The notes: a model not told the origin generated them from the sequence alone. DNA of 64,000 nucleotides from Bradyrhizobium huanghuaihaiense (GCF_007830635.1 NZ_VLLA01000022.1:124001-188000); one strand, 5' to 3'. Positions 49,603 through 58,896 are shown, numbered from the stretch's first letter. Translations and numbers: made by a program.

Positions 49603-50289
49603 ATGTCGGCGCCGCTCCAGATTGGACTTTTGGTGTTCCCGCGCGTCACCCAGCTCGACTTCACCGGCCCGTTGCAGGTGTTCTCCGCCGTTCCCGGCGC
49701 CCAGCTGCACTTGATCTGGAAGCGGATCGAGCCGGTGCCGAGCGATTCCGCGCTCATCGTGACGCCGACCACGACATTCGCCGACTGCCCGCAACTCGAC
49801 GTGATCTGCGTGCCCGGCGGCCGCGGCACCGACGACCTGCTCAATGACGAGGAGGTGCTCGACTTCCTGCGCCGGCAGGCCGAGGGCGCCAAATACGTCA
49901 CCTCGGTCTGCACGGGTTCGCTGGCGCTCGGCGCCGCCGGCCTGTTGAAGGGCTACCGCGCCGCCACCCATTGGAGCGCGATGGAGATGCTCAGCCAGTT
50001 CGGCGCGACGCCGACCAAGACGCGCGTCTGCGTCGATCGCAACCGCGTGACGGGCGGCGGCGTCACCGCAGGCATCGATTTCGCGCTGACGCTGGTGTCG
50101 ATCCTGGTCAACCGCACCGCGGCGGAGGCGATCCAGCTCGGGATCGAATACAATCCGGCGCCGCCGTTCAATTCCGGCTCGCCCGATACCGCGCCCGCCG
50201 AAGTGCTCGCTTTCGTCAAGCAGCGCATTGAGCCTTTGCAGGCCTACCGCCTCGATGCCGTCGAACGCGCGGCGGCGCGTGTGATGTAG
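49603..50289 (+). CDS. DJ-1/PfpI family protein, isonitrile hydratase-like
   Basis: A 228-aa member of the DJ-1 superfamily, the same length as Pseudomonas isonitrile hydratase InhA. The nucleophile elbow cysteine C103 is in SVCTGSLALGAAGLL, with the acidic PGG-RGTDDLL region. It lacks the AraC domain of its divergent neighbour. InhA hydrates isonitriles to N-formamides; the substrate here is inferred by similarity only. GGAGG is a clear ribosome binding site. Confidence 0.8.
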   Translation: MSAPLQIGLLVFPRVTQLDFTGPLQVFSAVPGAQLHLIWKRIEPVPSDSALIVTPTTTFADCPQLDVICVPGGRGTDDLLNDEEVLDFLRRQAEGAKYVTSVCTGSLALGAAGLLKGYRAATHWSAMEMLSQFGATPTKTRVCVDRNRVTGGGVTAGIDFALTLVSILVNRTAAEAIQLGIEYNPAPPFNSGSPDTAPAEVLAFVKQRIEPLQAYRLDAVERAAARVM

Positions 50290-50371
50290 GCATTCCAGCT
50301 TCGGTGGTGGAACTGAGATTTCGGGGGACGAGTTAAGCCCGCACGAAACTCACGGCATCCGGAGCGCAATC

Positions 50372-51091
50372 ATGGAGCATCTCCACTATCCCAACGAAAG
50401 CACCGAGTATCGTGCCGCGCGAAATGCGCTGCTGGACGAGGAGATTGCCCTCCGGGCCCAGATTGAGGCCGTTTCCGCCAGGCGTCGCGCGCTGCCACTC
50501 GGCGGCGAGGTGCCCCAGGATTACGTCTTCGAGCGTATCGGCAAAACGAGCATGCCGGAACAGGTCAGGATGTCGGAGCTGTTCGGCCCGCATGACACGC
50601 TGATCCTGTACAGCTTCATGTATGGGCCGGAGCGCGAGCTGCCCTGCCCCGGCTGCACCCGTTTGCTTGACGGGCTCGACGGCGCCGCACGGCATATCGG
50701 CGAGCGTGCCGCGCTTCACATCGTTGCAAAATCGCCGATCGCGCGTCTCGCCGCCTGGGCCCACGAACGCGGTTGGGAACATCTGTCGCTGCTGTCCACC
50801 GCCGGCAACGGCTTTGACGCGGACTACTTCGGCGACACCTCGAAATTCCCCAAGGGTATGCGCGCGCAGCACCACGTTCCCGAGGGGCAGGACTGGGACG
50901 AAACGATCTTCAACGTCTTCAAGAGAGCGAACGGCAAGATCAGGCACTTCTGGGGCTCGGAGATGAGCTTCGCGCCGCACGCGCCGAAGCAGCATCATCG
51001 CGCCGGTGATCTGGTCGATCCGCTCTGGGGCTTGCTCGACATGACGCCTGAAGGCCGCGGCGACTTCTTCCCGAAGGTGCGCTACGACTGA
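50372..51091 (+). CDS. DUF899 family thioredoxin-like protein
   Basis: A 239-aa protein of the DUF899 (thioredoxin-like) family. The PxxxC equivalent is in FMYGPERELPCPGCTRLLDGLDG, with two cysteines in CPGC, and conserved KSPIARLAAWAHERGW and SEMSFAPHAPKQHHRAGDLVDPLWGLLDMTP. Function is unknown. The region upstream has GGAAC-N17-AGTT (50309 on), a weaker match to the EcfG consensus. A terminator follows. Confidence 0.85.
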   Translation: MEHLHYPNESTEYRAARNALLDEEIALRAQIEAVSARRRALPLGGEVPQDYVFERIGKTSMPEQVRMSELFGPHDTLILYSFMYGPERELPCPGCTRLLDGLDGAARHIGERAALHIVAKSPIARLAAWAHERGWEHLSLLSTAGNGFDADYFGDTSKFPKGMRAQHHVPEGQDWDETIFNVFKRANGKIRHFWGSEMSFAPHAPKQHHRAGDLVDPLWGLLDMTPEGRGDFFPKVRYD

Positions 51092-51127
51092 TGCGCACAA
51101 ACCCGCTGACGAAGTGGCGTCAAAGAA

Positions 51128-51160
51128 AAAGGCCGCTCGGTTTCCCAAGCGGCCTTTCCT
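51128..51160. terminator. Terminator hairpin near DUF899 stop
   Basis: A 10-bp stem AAAGGCCGCT (51128-51137) / AGCGGCCTTT (51148-51157) with a 10-nt loop. The longer T-tract is on the minus strand (reading leftward), so it may end transcripts from both sides. Confidence 0.8.
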
Positions 51161-51447
51161 GTCTCACGGCGGCTGCACATTCACATCGGGCGATTTCGGA
51201 GCTTCCTGACCGGGGGCCTATCTCCCGATCGAGTCCTTGTCGGCGGCCGCTGCATTTCGGGACAGTCGCGAGCTGTTGCCCGAACCGAACGCGATGGTCT
51301 CCCATCTCCGTAAGATGGGATCATTGAGCCGCATCGCCCGTATCAGTGCAACGCCCGCGCAAGCGACATCCCCGCTGTTCCCGTTGTCCACAGCGGTGTA
51401 GCGGGGATGCATGTGCATCCAGTCGAACGATGGAATACGCGGGTGGT
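51161..51447. other. Intergenic region with no recognised gene
   Basis: About 290 bases between the DUF899 terminator and the NDUFA12 gene. It holds a 7-2-7 palindrome, GGATGCA-TG-TGCATCC, at 51405-51420. No gene, RNA or promoter is clear. Confidence 0.4.
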
Positions 51448-51855
51448 CTAGCCGGGCGTCCAGGGCTGGTAGTCGCCGGTCGCCTTGGGACGCTTGCCGC
51501 TGGCGAGCGTCGAGCCGGAGGGCCGGTACGCCTTGGCCGTGCCGGTGAGATTCGGCTGGTGCGGCTTTTCCCACTCACGGGGCTGGTAGTTGATCTCGGT
51601 CGGCGGGGTGTCGACGACGTGATGAATCCAGCCGTGCCAGGCCGGCGGGATGCGGCTCGCCTCGGCATAGCCGTTATAGATCACCCAGCGCCGCTCGAAG
51701 CCGAGGGTCGGATCGATCTCCCCGCCGCGGGTGCGATAATAGAGGTTGCCCTGCTCGTCCTGGCCGACCAACTCCCCGTACCGCTTGGTCCAGAGCTGGG
51801 TGCCAAACGTCTGGCCACTCCACCAGGTGAAGAACTTGAGGAAGAATTGTTTCAT
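51448..51855 (-). CDS. NADH:ubiquinone oxidoreductase subunit NDUFA12
   Basis: A 135-aa accessory subunit of complex I, homologous to mitochondrial NDUFA12/B17.2, found in alphaproteobacteria. It opens MKQFFLKFFTWWSGQTFGTQLWTKRYGELVG; YYRTRGGEIDPTLGFERRWVIYNGYAEASRIPPAWHGWIHH is the hallmark core. The start is ATG 51855. In many Rhizobiales it lies beside aat and DUF2155; here about 6 kb of accessory genes intervenes (synteny claim from memory). Confidence 0.92.
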   Translation of the reverse strand: MKQFFLKFFTWWSGQTFGTQLWTKRYGELVGQDEQGNLYYRTRGGEIDPTLGFERRWVIYNGYAEASRIPPAWHGWIHHVVDTPPTEINYQPREWEKPHQPNLTGTAKAYRPSGSTLASGKRPKATGDYQPWTPG

Positions 51856-52049
51856 GCGGCTAGGGCCCTGCTTCGTCGGGTCCTGATGCCATCCGGAGGG
51901 CGAAATGTCCAGTTCGCCGGGTGCGGCCATGCCCCGCCACAAATGCGCGCCCTGGACACCCGCTTCCGCCGCAAATCGGACGCGATCCGTTCATGCCGGG
52001 TACAGCGGTCCGGTGAGACGCTTCCTCACACGCAAACCGGCGTGATCCA

Positions 52050-52074
52050 GGAACCACCGCGCTGTCGTGGGGTT
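52050..52074 (+). promoter_or_regulatory. EcfG-like promoter for BA14K gene
   Basis: GGAAC (52050-52054)-N16-GGTT (52071-52074); one mismatch in the -10 (CGTT expected). Start near 52081, only 18 nt before the ATG, right at the GGGAAAGGA ribosome binding site. A plausible but short leader. Confidence 0.5.
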
Positions 52075-52098
52075 GGCTTCCGGGAAAGGAGTTTGATC

Positions 52099-52800
52099 AT
52101 GAAAAGTTTGAAAGTCTTGAGCGCGGCAGCCACCTTGGCGCTGGTTCTTCCGCTGGCGACCCCGAGCTTCGCACAGGGCCATGGTGGTCGTGGCGGCGGT
52201 GGTGGTGCGGCCTTCCACGGCGGTGGTGGGGGTGCTCACTTCGGCGGCGGCGGCGGCGGCGCGAGGATTGGCGGCGGCGGCGCGGCCTTCCACGGCGGCG
52301 GCGGCAATTTCGCGGCAGGCGCGGCGATGCGCCCGAGCGGCGGCAACTTCGCGGCCGGCGCAGCGGTGCGTCCGAGCGGCGGCAGTTTCGCGGCCGGCAC
52401 GGCGGTACGTCCGAGCAGCGGTTTCGTAGGCGGCATGGCGAGCCGTCCCACCGTAGCGCCGTCCTTCAGCGGGACGCGCAGCGTCGCAACCGCGGGTAAC
52501 TGGCAAGGCGGCAGCGGCAATTGGAGCGGCCGTCGCTGGCACCATCGTGGTGGCGGATTCTGGCCCGGCTTCGCGGCTGGCGCCGCGATCGGCGGCCTCG
52601 GCTCGTATGCCTATTACGGCGGCGGGTACTACGATGACCCCTACTACTATGGCGACAGTTATTATGATGAGCCGTCAGTGGCGGTGGTGCCCGACGGTGG
52701 CGGCGATTCCGCGGCCTACTGCGCGCAGCGTTACAGATCGTATGATCCAGCCTCCGGCACATATCTCGGCTATGACGGTCAGCGTCATCCCTGCCCGTAA
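52099..52800 (+). CDS. BA14K family secreted protein with Gly-rich repeats
   Basis: A 233-aa exported protein. A signal peptide (1-25, ending SFA) precedes a Gly/His-rich region (27-70), and then three tandem copies of GG[NS]FAAG[AT]A[MV]RPS at about residues 70-111. A hydrophobic segment (FWPGFAAGAAIGGLGSYAYY) and a Tyr/Asp-rich stretch come next, ending with the BA14K motif YCAQRYRSYDPASGTYLG. BA14K proteins are immunoreactive lectin-like proteins in Brucella. Probably cell-surface or periplasmic. GGAAAGGA is the ribosome binding site. Confidence 0.85.
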   Translation: MKSLKVLSAAATLALVLPLATPSFAQGHGGRGGGGGAAFHGGGGGAHFGGGGGGARIGGGGAAFHGGGGNFAAGAAMRPSGGNFAAGAAVRPSGGSFAAGTAVRPSSGFVGGMASRPTVAPSFSGTRSVATAGNWQGGSGNWSGRRWHHRGGGFWPGFAAGAAIGGLGSYAYYGGGYYDDPYYYGDSYYDEPSVAVVPDGGGDSAAYCAQRYRSYDPASGTYLGYDGQRHPCP

Positions 52801-52825
52801 GCGGACCGAACACGTTTGAAGCAAG

Positions 52826-52853
52826 AGGCGTCGCAGCAATGCGGCGCCTTTTT
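52826..52853 (+). terminator. Terminator after BA14K gene
   Basis: A 10-bp stem AGGCGTCGCA (52826-52835) / TGCGGCGCCT (52840-52849), one wobble, GCAA loop, followed by T5. Confidence 0.85.
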
Positions 52854-53046
52854 CGCGAGTGTCATATCCGTCACCTGTTTCGCGTGTATCGAACTTCGCG
52901 GCTCAACGTTGCGTACGAGTTGATGTAACGGGACCTCTATTCACCGCACCGTGCATATCTACCCTGATCCAATCCAAAATTGACCCGACCCACGATTCGC
53001 GGATATCACCATCGCCTGTGGGGACTTCGATCTACTGGGAAGTGTC

Positions 53047-53457
53047 ATGCCGCGTATCCTCGTGGTAGATGACGATCCGATGGTCGGCGCGACCATCGAG
53101 GTCCTCCTCCAACGTCAGGGCTTCGACGTCACGCTGGCTGACGGCGGCGAAACGGGATTGGCTGCGCTGGAAGCGCAGGCCTACGACGTGATGCTGGTCG
53201 ATATCTTCATGCCGCACATGCGCGGCTTCGAATCCATCCGCATCTTTCACGAGCGCGCGCCGGCGATTCCGCTGATCGCGATGTCCGGCTATGCCTTCGC
53301 CTCGTCCGCCTCGCCCTCTCCCGATTTCCTGCGCATGGCGCTGGAGCTCGGCGCGAGCCGCTGCCTGCGCAAGCCGTTCACGCCGGAAGCGCTGCTGACC
53401 AGCATCCGGGAATGTCTCGCCGGCGAGAGCGCAAAGGACAAGAAAGAAGCCCCTTGA
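53047..53457 (+). CDS. Single-domain response regulator
   Basis: A 136-aa CheY-like receiver. Acidic DDD at 8-10, phospho-acceptor D52 in LVDIFMPHM, and Lys in LRKPF are intact. There is no output domain. Its stop TGA overlaps the TTG start of the hybrid kinase (TTGA), so the pair is coupled. Same architecture as the regulator in the 40.6-43.6 kb operon but not closely similar. Confidence 0.92.
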   Translation: MPRILVVDDDPMVGATIEVLLQRQGFDVTLADGGETGLAALEAQAYDVMLVDIFMPHMRGFESIRIFHERAPAIPLIAMSGYAFASSASPSPDFLRMALELGASRCLRKPFTPEALLTSIRECLAGESAKDKKEAP

Positions 53458-55712
53458 TTCCAACGCAGCGCGTCATTCTCGGTGCGGGACTTGCAATCCT
53501 CCTGATCATCACCGCAGCCTCGATCGCCCTCGACGTGAAGTCGCGGTCCGAGGCCGCATGGGTCAATCACACCGTCCAGGTACAGAAGAAGATCTCCGAT
53601 CTGCGCGTGCTGCTGCGCCGCGCCGAGAGCGCCGCGCGCGGCTACGAGCTCTATCGCAACCCGGGCTTCAAGGACGAGTTCGAGGCGGTCCACGCCCAGA
53701 TCGCACCGGCCCTCGCCGATCTCAAGCGCGGCGTGCGCGACAATCCCGATCAGGTCGCGCTGCTGGAGGGCACCGAGCCGCTGGCGCTGCGCCGGGTCGA
53801 GATCGCCGCCGAGGCGATGCGCCTGCGCGCCATGAACGACCAGGCCGGCATTTCCGCGCTCAACAGCAAGGCCGAAGGCCGCGGCCTGATGGACACGGTG
53901 ATGGCCAATCTCGACCAGTTGAGCGCAGATGAGGAGCGCCTGCTCGCCGCACGCTCCCAGGATTCGCGCCGCACCGGCATCGTGCTGCTCGGCATCGACG
54001 TCGCCGGCGCGCTGGTGATCCTGCTGCTGGTCGTGATGGTGATGCGCGCGAGTCAGCGCACCCAGTTCGCGCTCAAGAGCACGCTATTGGAGACCACGGC
54101 CGCCAAGGAGCAGCTCGAGGCCGCGGTCGCCGAGCGCACCGAGCATCTGGTCGTCGCGCATGACGAGCTGCGGTTGTCGGTCAACGTGCTCCAGAGCACC
54201 TTTCGCAGCATGGCGGAGGCTGTGCTGGTCATCGACGCCGAGGGCAACGTCCTTCTGTCCAATCCGGCCGCCGAGCGCATGCTGCTGCATCGCACCGGCA
54301 TGAACCTCGGCAATCTGCGGGCGTTGTCCGACGTCTTTCACGGCGACGGCGTCACGCCGATGAAGGCAAAAGAGCTGCCTTCGGCGCGCGTGCTGAGCGG
54401 CGAGGAGTTCGAAGATCTGGAGATGATCGTCCGCCCGCACAGCGGCAATCAGATCCGCCATCTCATGATCAGCGGCCGGCCGATGCTGGACGGGCAAGGC
54501 GACATCTCGGGCGCGGTGCTGGTCTATCACGACGCGACCACTTCGCGCGAGACCGAGCGGCAACTGCACCAGTCGCAGAAGCTGGATGCCATCGGCAAGC
54601 TGACCGGCGGCGTCGCGCACGACTTCAACAACATGCTGACCGTCATCTCGGGCAACACGGAGACGCTGGTCGCGAGCCTGAAGCAGCAGCCGGAGCTGCA
54701 GCGCGTGGCGCGCCTGATCGACGATGCCGCCGAGCGCTGCGCCGAGCTGATCCAGCACCTGCTCGCGTTTGCGCGCCGGCAGCCGCTGCAGCCGCGCAAC
54801 GTCGAGATCAACGCCGCGATTGCGGACATCGCCAAACTGCTGCGCCCCACGCTCGGCGAGCAGATCCAGATCGAGACGGTGCTGGAACAGGGGCCGATGA
54901 CGGCGCATATCGATCCGTCCCGGCTCACCAATGCCGTGCTCAACATGGCGATCAACGCCCGCGACGCCATGCCGAACGGCGGCAAGCTGCTGCTGGAGAC
55001 CCACCGCGTCGTGCTCGACGAGGCCTATGCGCAGGCCAATGCGGAGGTTCGGCCCGGCCCCTATGTGATGCTCGCGGTCAGCGACACCGGCACCGGCATG
55101 TCGGCCGATACCCAGCAGATGGCATTCGAGCCGTTCTTCACCACCAAGGAGGTCGGCAAGGGAAGCGGCCTTGGCCTCTCCATGGTCTATGGCTTCGTCA
55201 AGCAGTCCGGCGGCCACATCAAGATCTACAGCGAGGAAGGCCACGGCACCACGATCAAGCTCTATCTGCCGCCGGGCGAAGGCGCGCCGGACGCGGCCGC
55301 GAATGTCGCGCCGCAGGCCGAAGGCGGTGCCGAGACCATCTTCGTGGTCGAGGACGATGCGCTGGTGCGCAACTTCGTCACCGCGCAGCTCCAGAGCCTC
55401 GGCTACAAGACCGTCGCCGCGCCCGACAGCCGGGCGGCGCTGGAATTGATCGAAGGCGGCCAGGCCTTCGACCTGCTGTTCACCGACGTCGTCATCCCCG
55501 GCGGCATCAGCGGGCGCGAACTCGCCGAGAAGGTGGCCAAGCTCCGCCCCGGGCTGAAGGTGCTCTACACCTCCGGCTACACCGACAACGCCATCGTCCA
55601 TCACGGCAAGCTCGACGACGGCGTGCTGCTGCTGACAAAGCCCTATCGCCGCAACCAGCTCGCCGAGATGATCCGGAAGGCGCTGAATGGCGGCGGGATG
55701 GCGGCGAGCTAG
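53454..55712 (+). CDS. Hybrid histidine kinase, CHASE3-PAS-HisKA-HATPase-REC
   Basis: About 752 aa. A TM helix (5-28) precedes CHASE3 (about 30-175, with LLRRAESAARGYELYRNPG), a second TM (about 180-205) and PAS (about 240-365). HisKA follows with H389 in GGVAHDFNNMLTVISGN, then the ATPase (NAVLNMAINARDAMPNGG, DTGTGM), and a C-terminal receiver with D678 in LLFTDVVIP. Start TTG 53454 overlaps the regulator stop; an ATG at 53412 is an alternative. The CHASE3 segment resembles that of the 40.6 kb kinase, suggesting related stimuli. Confidence 0.88.
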   Translation: MIPTQRVILGAGLAILLIITAASIALDVKSRSEAAWVNHTVQVQKKISDLRVLLRRAESAARGYELYRNPGFKDEFEAVHAQIAPALADLKRGVRDNPDQVALLEGTEPLALRRVEIAAEAMRLRAMNDQAGISALNSKAEGRGLMDTVMANLDQLSADEERLLAARSQDSRRTGIVLLGIDVAGALVILLLVVMVMRASQRTQFALKSTLLETTAAKEQLEAAVAERTEHLVVAHDELRLSVNVLQSTFRSMAEAVLVIDAEGNVLLSNPAAERMLLHRTGMNLGNLRALSDVFHGDGVTPMKAKELPSARVLSGEEFEDLEMIVRPHSGNQIRHLMISGRPMLDGQGDISGAVLVYHDATTSRETERQLHQSQKLDAIGKLTGGVAHDFNNMLTVISGNTETLVASLKQQPELQRVARLIDDAAERCAELIQHLLAFARRQPLQPRNVEINAAIADIAKLLRPTLGEQIQIETVLEQGPMTAHIDPSRLTNAVLNMAINARDAMPNGGKLLLETHRVVLDEAYAQANAEVRPGPYVMLAVSDTGTGMSADTQQMAFEPFFTTKEVGKGSGLGLSMVYGFVKQSGGHIKIYSEEGHGTTIKLYLPPGEGAPDAAANVAPQAEGGAETIFVVEDDALVRNFVTAQLQSLGYKTVAAPDSRAALELIEGGQAFDLLFTDVVIPGGISGRELAEKVAKLRPGLKVLYTSGYTDNAIVHHGKLDDGVLLLTKPYRRNQLAEMIRKALNGGGMAAS

Positions 55713-56097
55713 CGCGTGACCTGCCGAAGGCGCGCTGCAGTCACACCATCTATGAGATATTTGAGGTCGAGGGCACTGGCTCAGGATGTGAGTTCCGGTT
55801 GTCCTCTTGAAACGCCGTAGCTCGCCCGGATCCGCGTCCGAGGTGTTCCGACACCGCGCTATGCAGGGAGTAAGGCCGTTTTGATCTCGATCGGGCCGGT
55901 CTCAAGCAAAAATCAAGCGCATCTCAAGGACAAATCGTCTCACCAGCCCAGTCTCTGAGCATGCTCTCGGCGACCAATGTTGGAGCCGGTGTCGCGACAG
56001 TCCGCTTACGGAGCGCGATACCGAGCGGTCACCAGATGCACAGCTGGGATCTTGGTCTGCGGCCGGAATTGACGGCGCAGCTTCGACAGGTGCTCGC
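55713..56097 (+). other. Intergenic region, no gene seen
   Basis: 385 bases between the hybrid kinase and the solute-binding protein gene. I see no convincing promoter, terminator or coding stretch. Base composition is lower in GC than the kinase gene, similar to the genes that follow. Confidence 0.4.
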
Positions 56098-57069
56098 ATG
56101 AAAAGACGAGAGTTCATCTTGTTGATTGGTGGAGGACTGGCCTGGCCTGCGATCGCACGGGCGCAGGGCGGAGCCAAGCTGCATCGTGTCTTCTGGGTCT
56201 CGACTCAGTCCGAACCGGATCCCTTCCTGGACGGCTTTCGCGAGGGAATGCGCGCGCTGGGATACGTCGAGGGCAAGACCGTAACCTTCGAGACGCATTA
56301 TGCCCCCGGAGATCCGCAGGCACTGCGCAAGATCGTCTCCGAGTTGCAGCGAGGGGATATCGACCTTGTCGTCTCGAGCGGTCCGGCGACACGCGTCATG
56401 ACCGCGGTCACCGACATCCCCGTGCTGTTTGCATTGAGCGGTGACCCCGTCGCTTTGGGTGTGGTGAAGAGCCTTGCTCACCCCGGCACCAATTTCACCG
56501 GCAGTACATTCCTGTCGCTCGAGCTGGCAGGAAAGCGCGTTGAGCTGCTCAAGGACATTTATCCAAAGCTGCGAAAACTGGCGGTCTTCTCGAACACGGA
56601 TCATCCGGGAGAGCCACTGGAATGGCGTGCGACTCTGGAGTCGTGCCGGAATCTCGGCATTGAGGCAGCCTACGTTCCGTTCTGTGGCGCTCGCGAAATC
56701 GAGAATGGATTGATGGCTGCCGGCAAGGTGGACGCGGATGCTCTCCTCGTGTTTCCCGATGCTGTGACGCTGGTGCATCGTGCGAAGATTGCGGAGTTTG
56801 CAATCGCGCACCGGCTGCCTTCGATGTTTGGCTGGTCTGAATATTGTGACGCCGGAGGTCTCTTGAGTTACGGCGCAAACCAGCGCACGACCTATTTTCG
56901 GCTTGCGACCTATGCCGATCGCATCCTGCGCGGTGAAAATCCGTCGGATCTTCCGGTGATGCGCCCCGAGAAGTTTGAACTGGCAGTCAATCTGAGGACA
57001 GCCAGGCTTCTGGGTATCGACCTGGATGTGTCGTCGATCCTGTTTCGCGCCAGCAAGGTGATCTCCTGA
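56098..57069 (+). CDS. ABC-type substrate-binding protein (ABC_sub_bind family)
   Basis: A 323-aa periplasmic binding protein. A twin-arginine-type or Sec signal (KRREFILLIGGGLAWPAIARA) precedes the two-lobe ABC_sub_bind fold (PF04392), with FREGMRALGYVEGKTVTFE and ALSGDPVALGVVKSLAHPGTNFTG. The family is usually orphaned from permeases in this genus. It ends 8 bp before the cyclase gene, so the two are co-transcribed; it may supply ligand to the cyclase's Cache domain (inference). Ligand unknown. Confidence 0.85.
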   Translation: MKRREFILLIGGGLAWPAIARAQGGAKLHRVFWVSTQSEPDPFLDGFREGMRALGYVEGKTVTFETHYAPGDPQALRKIVSELQRGDIDLVVSSGPATRVMTAVTDIPVLFALSGDPVALGVVKSLAHPGTNFTGSTFLSLELAGKRVELLKDIYPKLRKLAVFSNTDHPGEPLEWRATLESCRNLGIEAAYVPFCGAREIENGLMAAGKVDADALLVFPDAVTLVHRAKIAEFAIAHRLPSMFGWSEYCDAGGLLSYGANQRTTYFRLATYADRILRGENPSDLPVMRPEKFELAVNLRTARLLGIDLDVSSILFRASKVIS

Positions 57070-57077
57070 GAGCAGTT

Positions 57078-58877
57078 ATGACGGACGGTGCTGCGCAGTC
57101 CTCTTCGTGTACGATGCCCCCGCGTCGCTCGCTGTTCTGCAAGTACTTCGCGACGTTGTTTGTCGCTGCGGTCGTGCCTCTGATACTCGGCGCGGCCGTC
57201 GAGGCTTCTTTCGGTTACCGAGACCAGCGCCGCCAGATCAGCGCGGTGCTGCAGGCCGATGCTCGCGCGGCGTCCGACAGGATCGAGGCGTTCACCGATG
57301 GCATCCGAGATCAGCTGGGTTGGATGGTGCAGCTTCCCTGGGCTGCCGGAGACGATGCGCAACATAAGATCGACGCCTTGCGCCTCCTCCAGCAGGTGCC
57401 TGCAATCGTTTCGGTTTCGCTTCTGGATGAGACCGGCACCGAACGAGTCTTTGTTTCCAGGCTGCTTCTGAACAGGACCGGGCGCGGCACCGATATGTCT
57501 ACGGATCCCGCTGTTCTGGGCGCACGCGCCAACAAGGTTTGGTACGGACCGGTTCAGTACCAGCGGGATTCAGAGCCCTACATGAGGATCGCGGTTGCCG
57601 GGAGCCTGCCGGCCGCGGGGGTTGCGGTCGCCGAGGTCAATCTGAAGCTGATCTGGGATGTCATCGCAGCCATTAGAATTGGCGAGACCGGCTACGCCAT
57701 TGTTGTCGATGACTCCGGTCATCTGATCGCACATCCCGATATCAGTCTGGTTCTGCGCGGCCGCGCCAGCTCGGGCAGTTTCGGCCGGATCAAGCATCTC
57801 GCCGGCGCGGCAAGCGGAGCGGCGGTGATAACCGGGGACCGAGGCAACCCGGTGGTGGCGCTATCCGTTCAGGCCGCCGATGTGGGATGGACGGTGATCG
57901 CGATGCAGCCGGCCTCGGAAGCCTTTGCATCAATTCGCGCGGCGTTGTGGCGCTCGTCAATTCTCATTGCCTTTGGTGTTCTCATCGCGCTGGCGCTCGC
58001 CTATTGGCGCGCGCACAGAATGTCCGGCCCGATCAAGCAACTGGAAGAGGGCGTGGAGCGGATCAGAACCGGACAATTCGAGCATCGCATCAAAATCTTC
58101 AGCGGTGACGAGTTGCAGCAACTGGCGTTGCGCTTCAATGAAATGGCTTCTGAACTGGCGATCTCGCAGCAGAAATCTGCGCGGATCGAACGGCTGAAGC
58201 AGTTCCTGCCATCACAGGTCGCCGAATTGGTCGAGCATTCTCATGAACTGCTCGAAGGGCAGCGACGGGAAGTGGCCGTCATTTTTGGCGACTTGCGCGG
58301 CTTCACGGCGTTCTCCACGCGCAATGAACCCGATGTCATCATGGCCGTCATGCGAGAGTACTACGAGGCCGTCGGCGCCGTGACGACTCGTCACGAGGCA
58401 ACGCTCATCGGCTTTGATGGCGACGGAGTCATGCTCCTGGTCAATGCCCCGGTCGCATGCGAACAGCCGGCAACTCAAGCGGTCCGACTCGCGATCGACC
58501 TGCAGATGACGGTGCAGTCCCTTGCCGGCAAATGGTGCGACGCCGGCCACGCGATCGGCTTTGGTGTGGGCGTTGCCATGGGACCGGCAACGGTAGGAAC
58601 GGTTGGTTATAACGGTCGGCTGGACTACACGGCGATGGGAGCCGTGGTGAATTTGGCGTCGCGGCTCTGCAATCTCGCGAAGGACGCGCAGATCCTGGCT
58701 GATCCCACCATTGCTGGAAGGGTAAGGGATAGCGTTCCGTTGGCATCGCTCGGACAGCGGACCATCAAAGGCTACGACCAGGCCCTCGAAGTCTTTGCTG
58801 TCGCACCTGCTGACCTGCCGTTGAAACCGCCGGGCTCGGGACAACGCCGGCGAGAGAAAGAGTCCCAGGACCACTGA
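57078..58877 (+). CDS. Sensor adenylate/guanylate cyclase, Cache-HAMP-class III
   Basis: A 599-aa membrane cyclase. A TM (20-45) is followed by a periplasmic Cache-type domain (about 50-290, GETGYAIVVDDSGHLIAHPD), a second TM (about 295-315) and HAMP (about 315-370). The class III catalytic domain has metal-binding D405 in FGDLRGFTAF and D449 in FDGDGVML, and transition-state and substrate residues near VGYNGRLDYTAMGAVVNLASRL. It makes cAMP (or cGMP) in response to a periplasmic signal. It is coupled to the binding protein upstream. Confidence 0.9.
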   Translation: MTDGAAQSSSCTMPPRRSLFCKYFATLFVAAVVPLILGAAVEASFGYRDQRRQISAVLQADARAASDRIEAFTDGIRDQLGWMVQLPWAAGDDAQHKIDALRLLQQVPAIVSVSLLDETGTERVFVSRLLLNRTGRGTDMSTDPAVLGARANKVWYGPVQYQRDSEPYMRIAVAGSLPAAGVAVAEVNLKLIWDVIAAIRIGETGYAIVVDDSGHLIAHPDISLVLRGRASSGSFGRIKHLAGAASGAAVITGDRGNPVVALSVQAADVGWTVIAMQPASEAFASIRAALWRSSILIAFGVLIALALAYWRAHRMSGPIKQLEEGVERIRTGQFEHRIKIFSGDELQQLALRFNEMASELAISQQKSARIERLKQFLPSQVAELVEHSHELLEGQRREVAVIFGDLRGFTAFSTRNEPDVIMAVMREYYEAVGAVTTRHEATLIGFDGDGVMLLVNAPVACEQPATQAVRLAIDLQMTVQSLAGKWCDAGHAIGFGVGVAMGPATVGTVGYNGRLDYTAMGAVVNLASRLCNLAKDAQILADPTIAGRVRDSVPLASLGQRTIKGYDQALEVFAVAPADLPLKPPGSGQRRREKESQDH

Positions 58878-58896
58878 TACCCCGGCGTCCGGACGG

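Noticed and set aside
50309..50334. GGAAC-N17-AGTT upstream of the DUF899 gene as an EcfG promoter
   Set aside because: First base of the -10 does not match and the spacing is at the limit; kept only as a remark.
55713..56097. Degenerate gene in the gap before the solute-binding protein
   Set aside because: No frame of useful length with coding bias; nothing recognisable on either strand.
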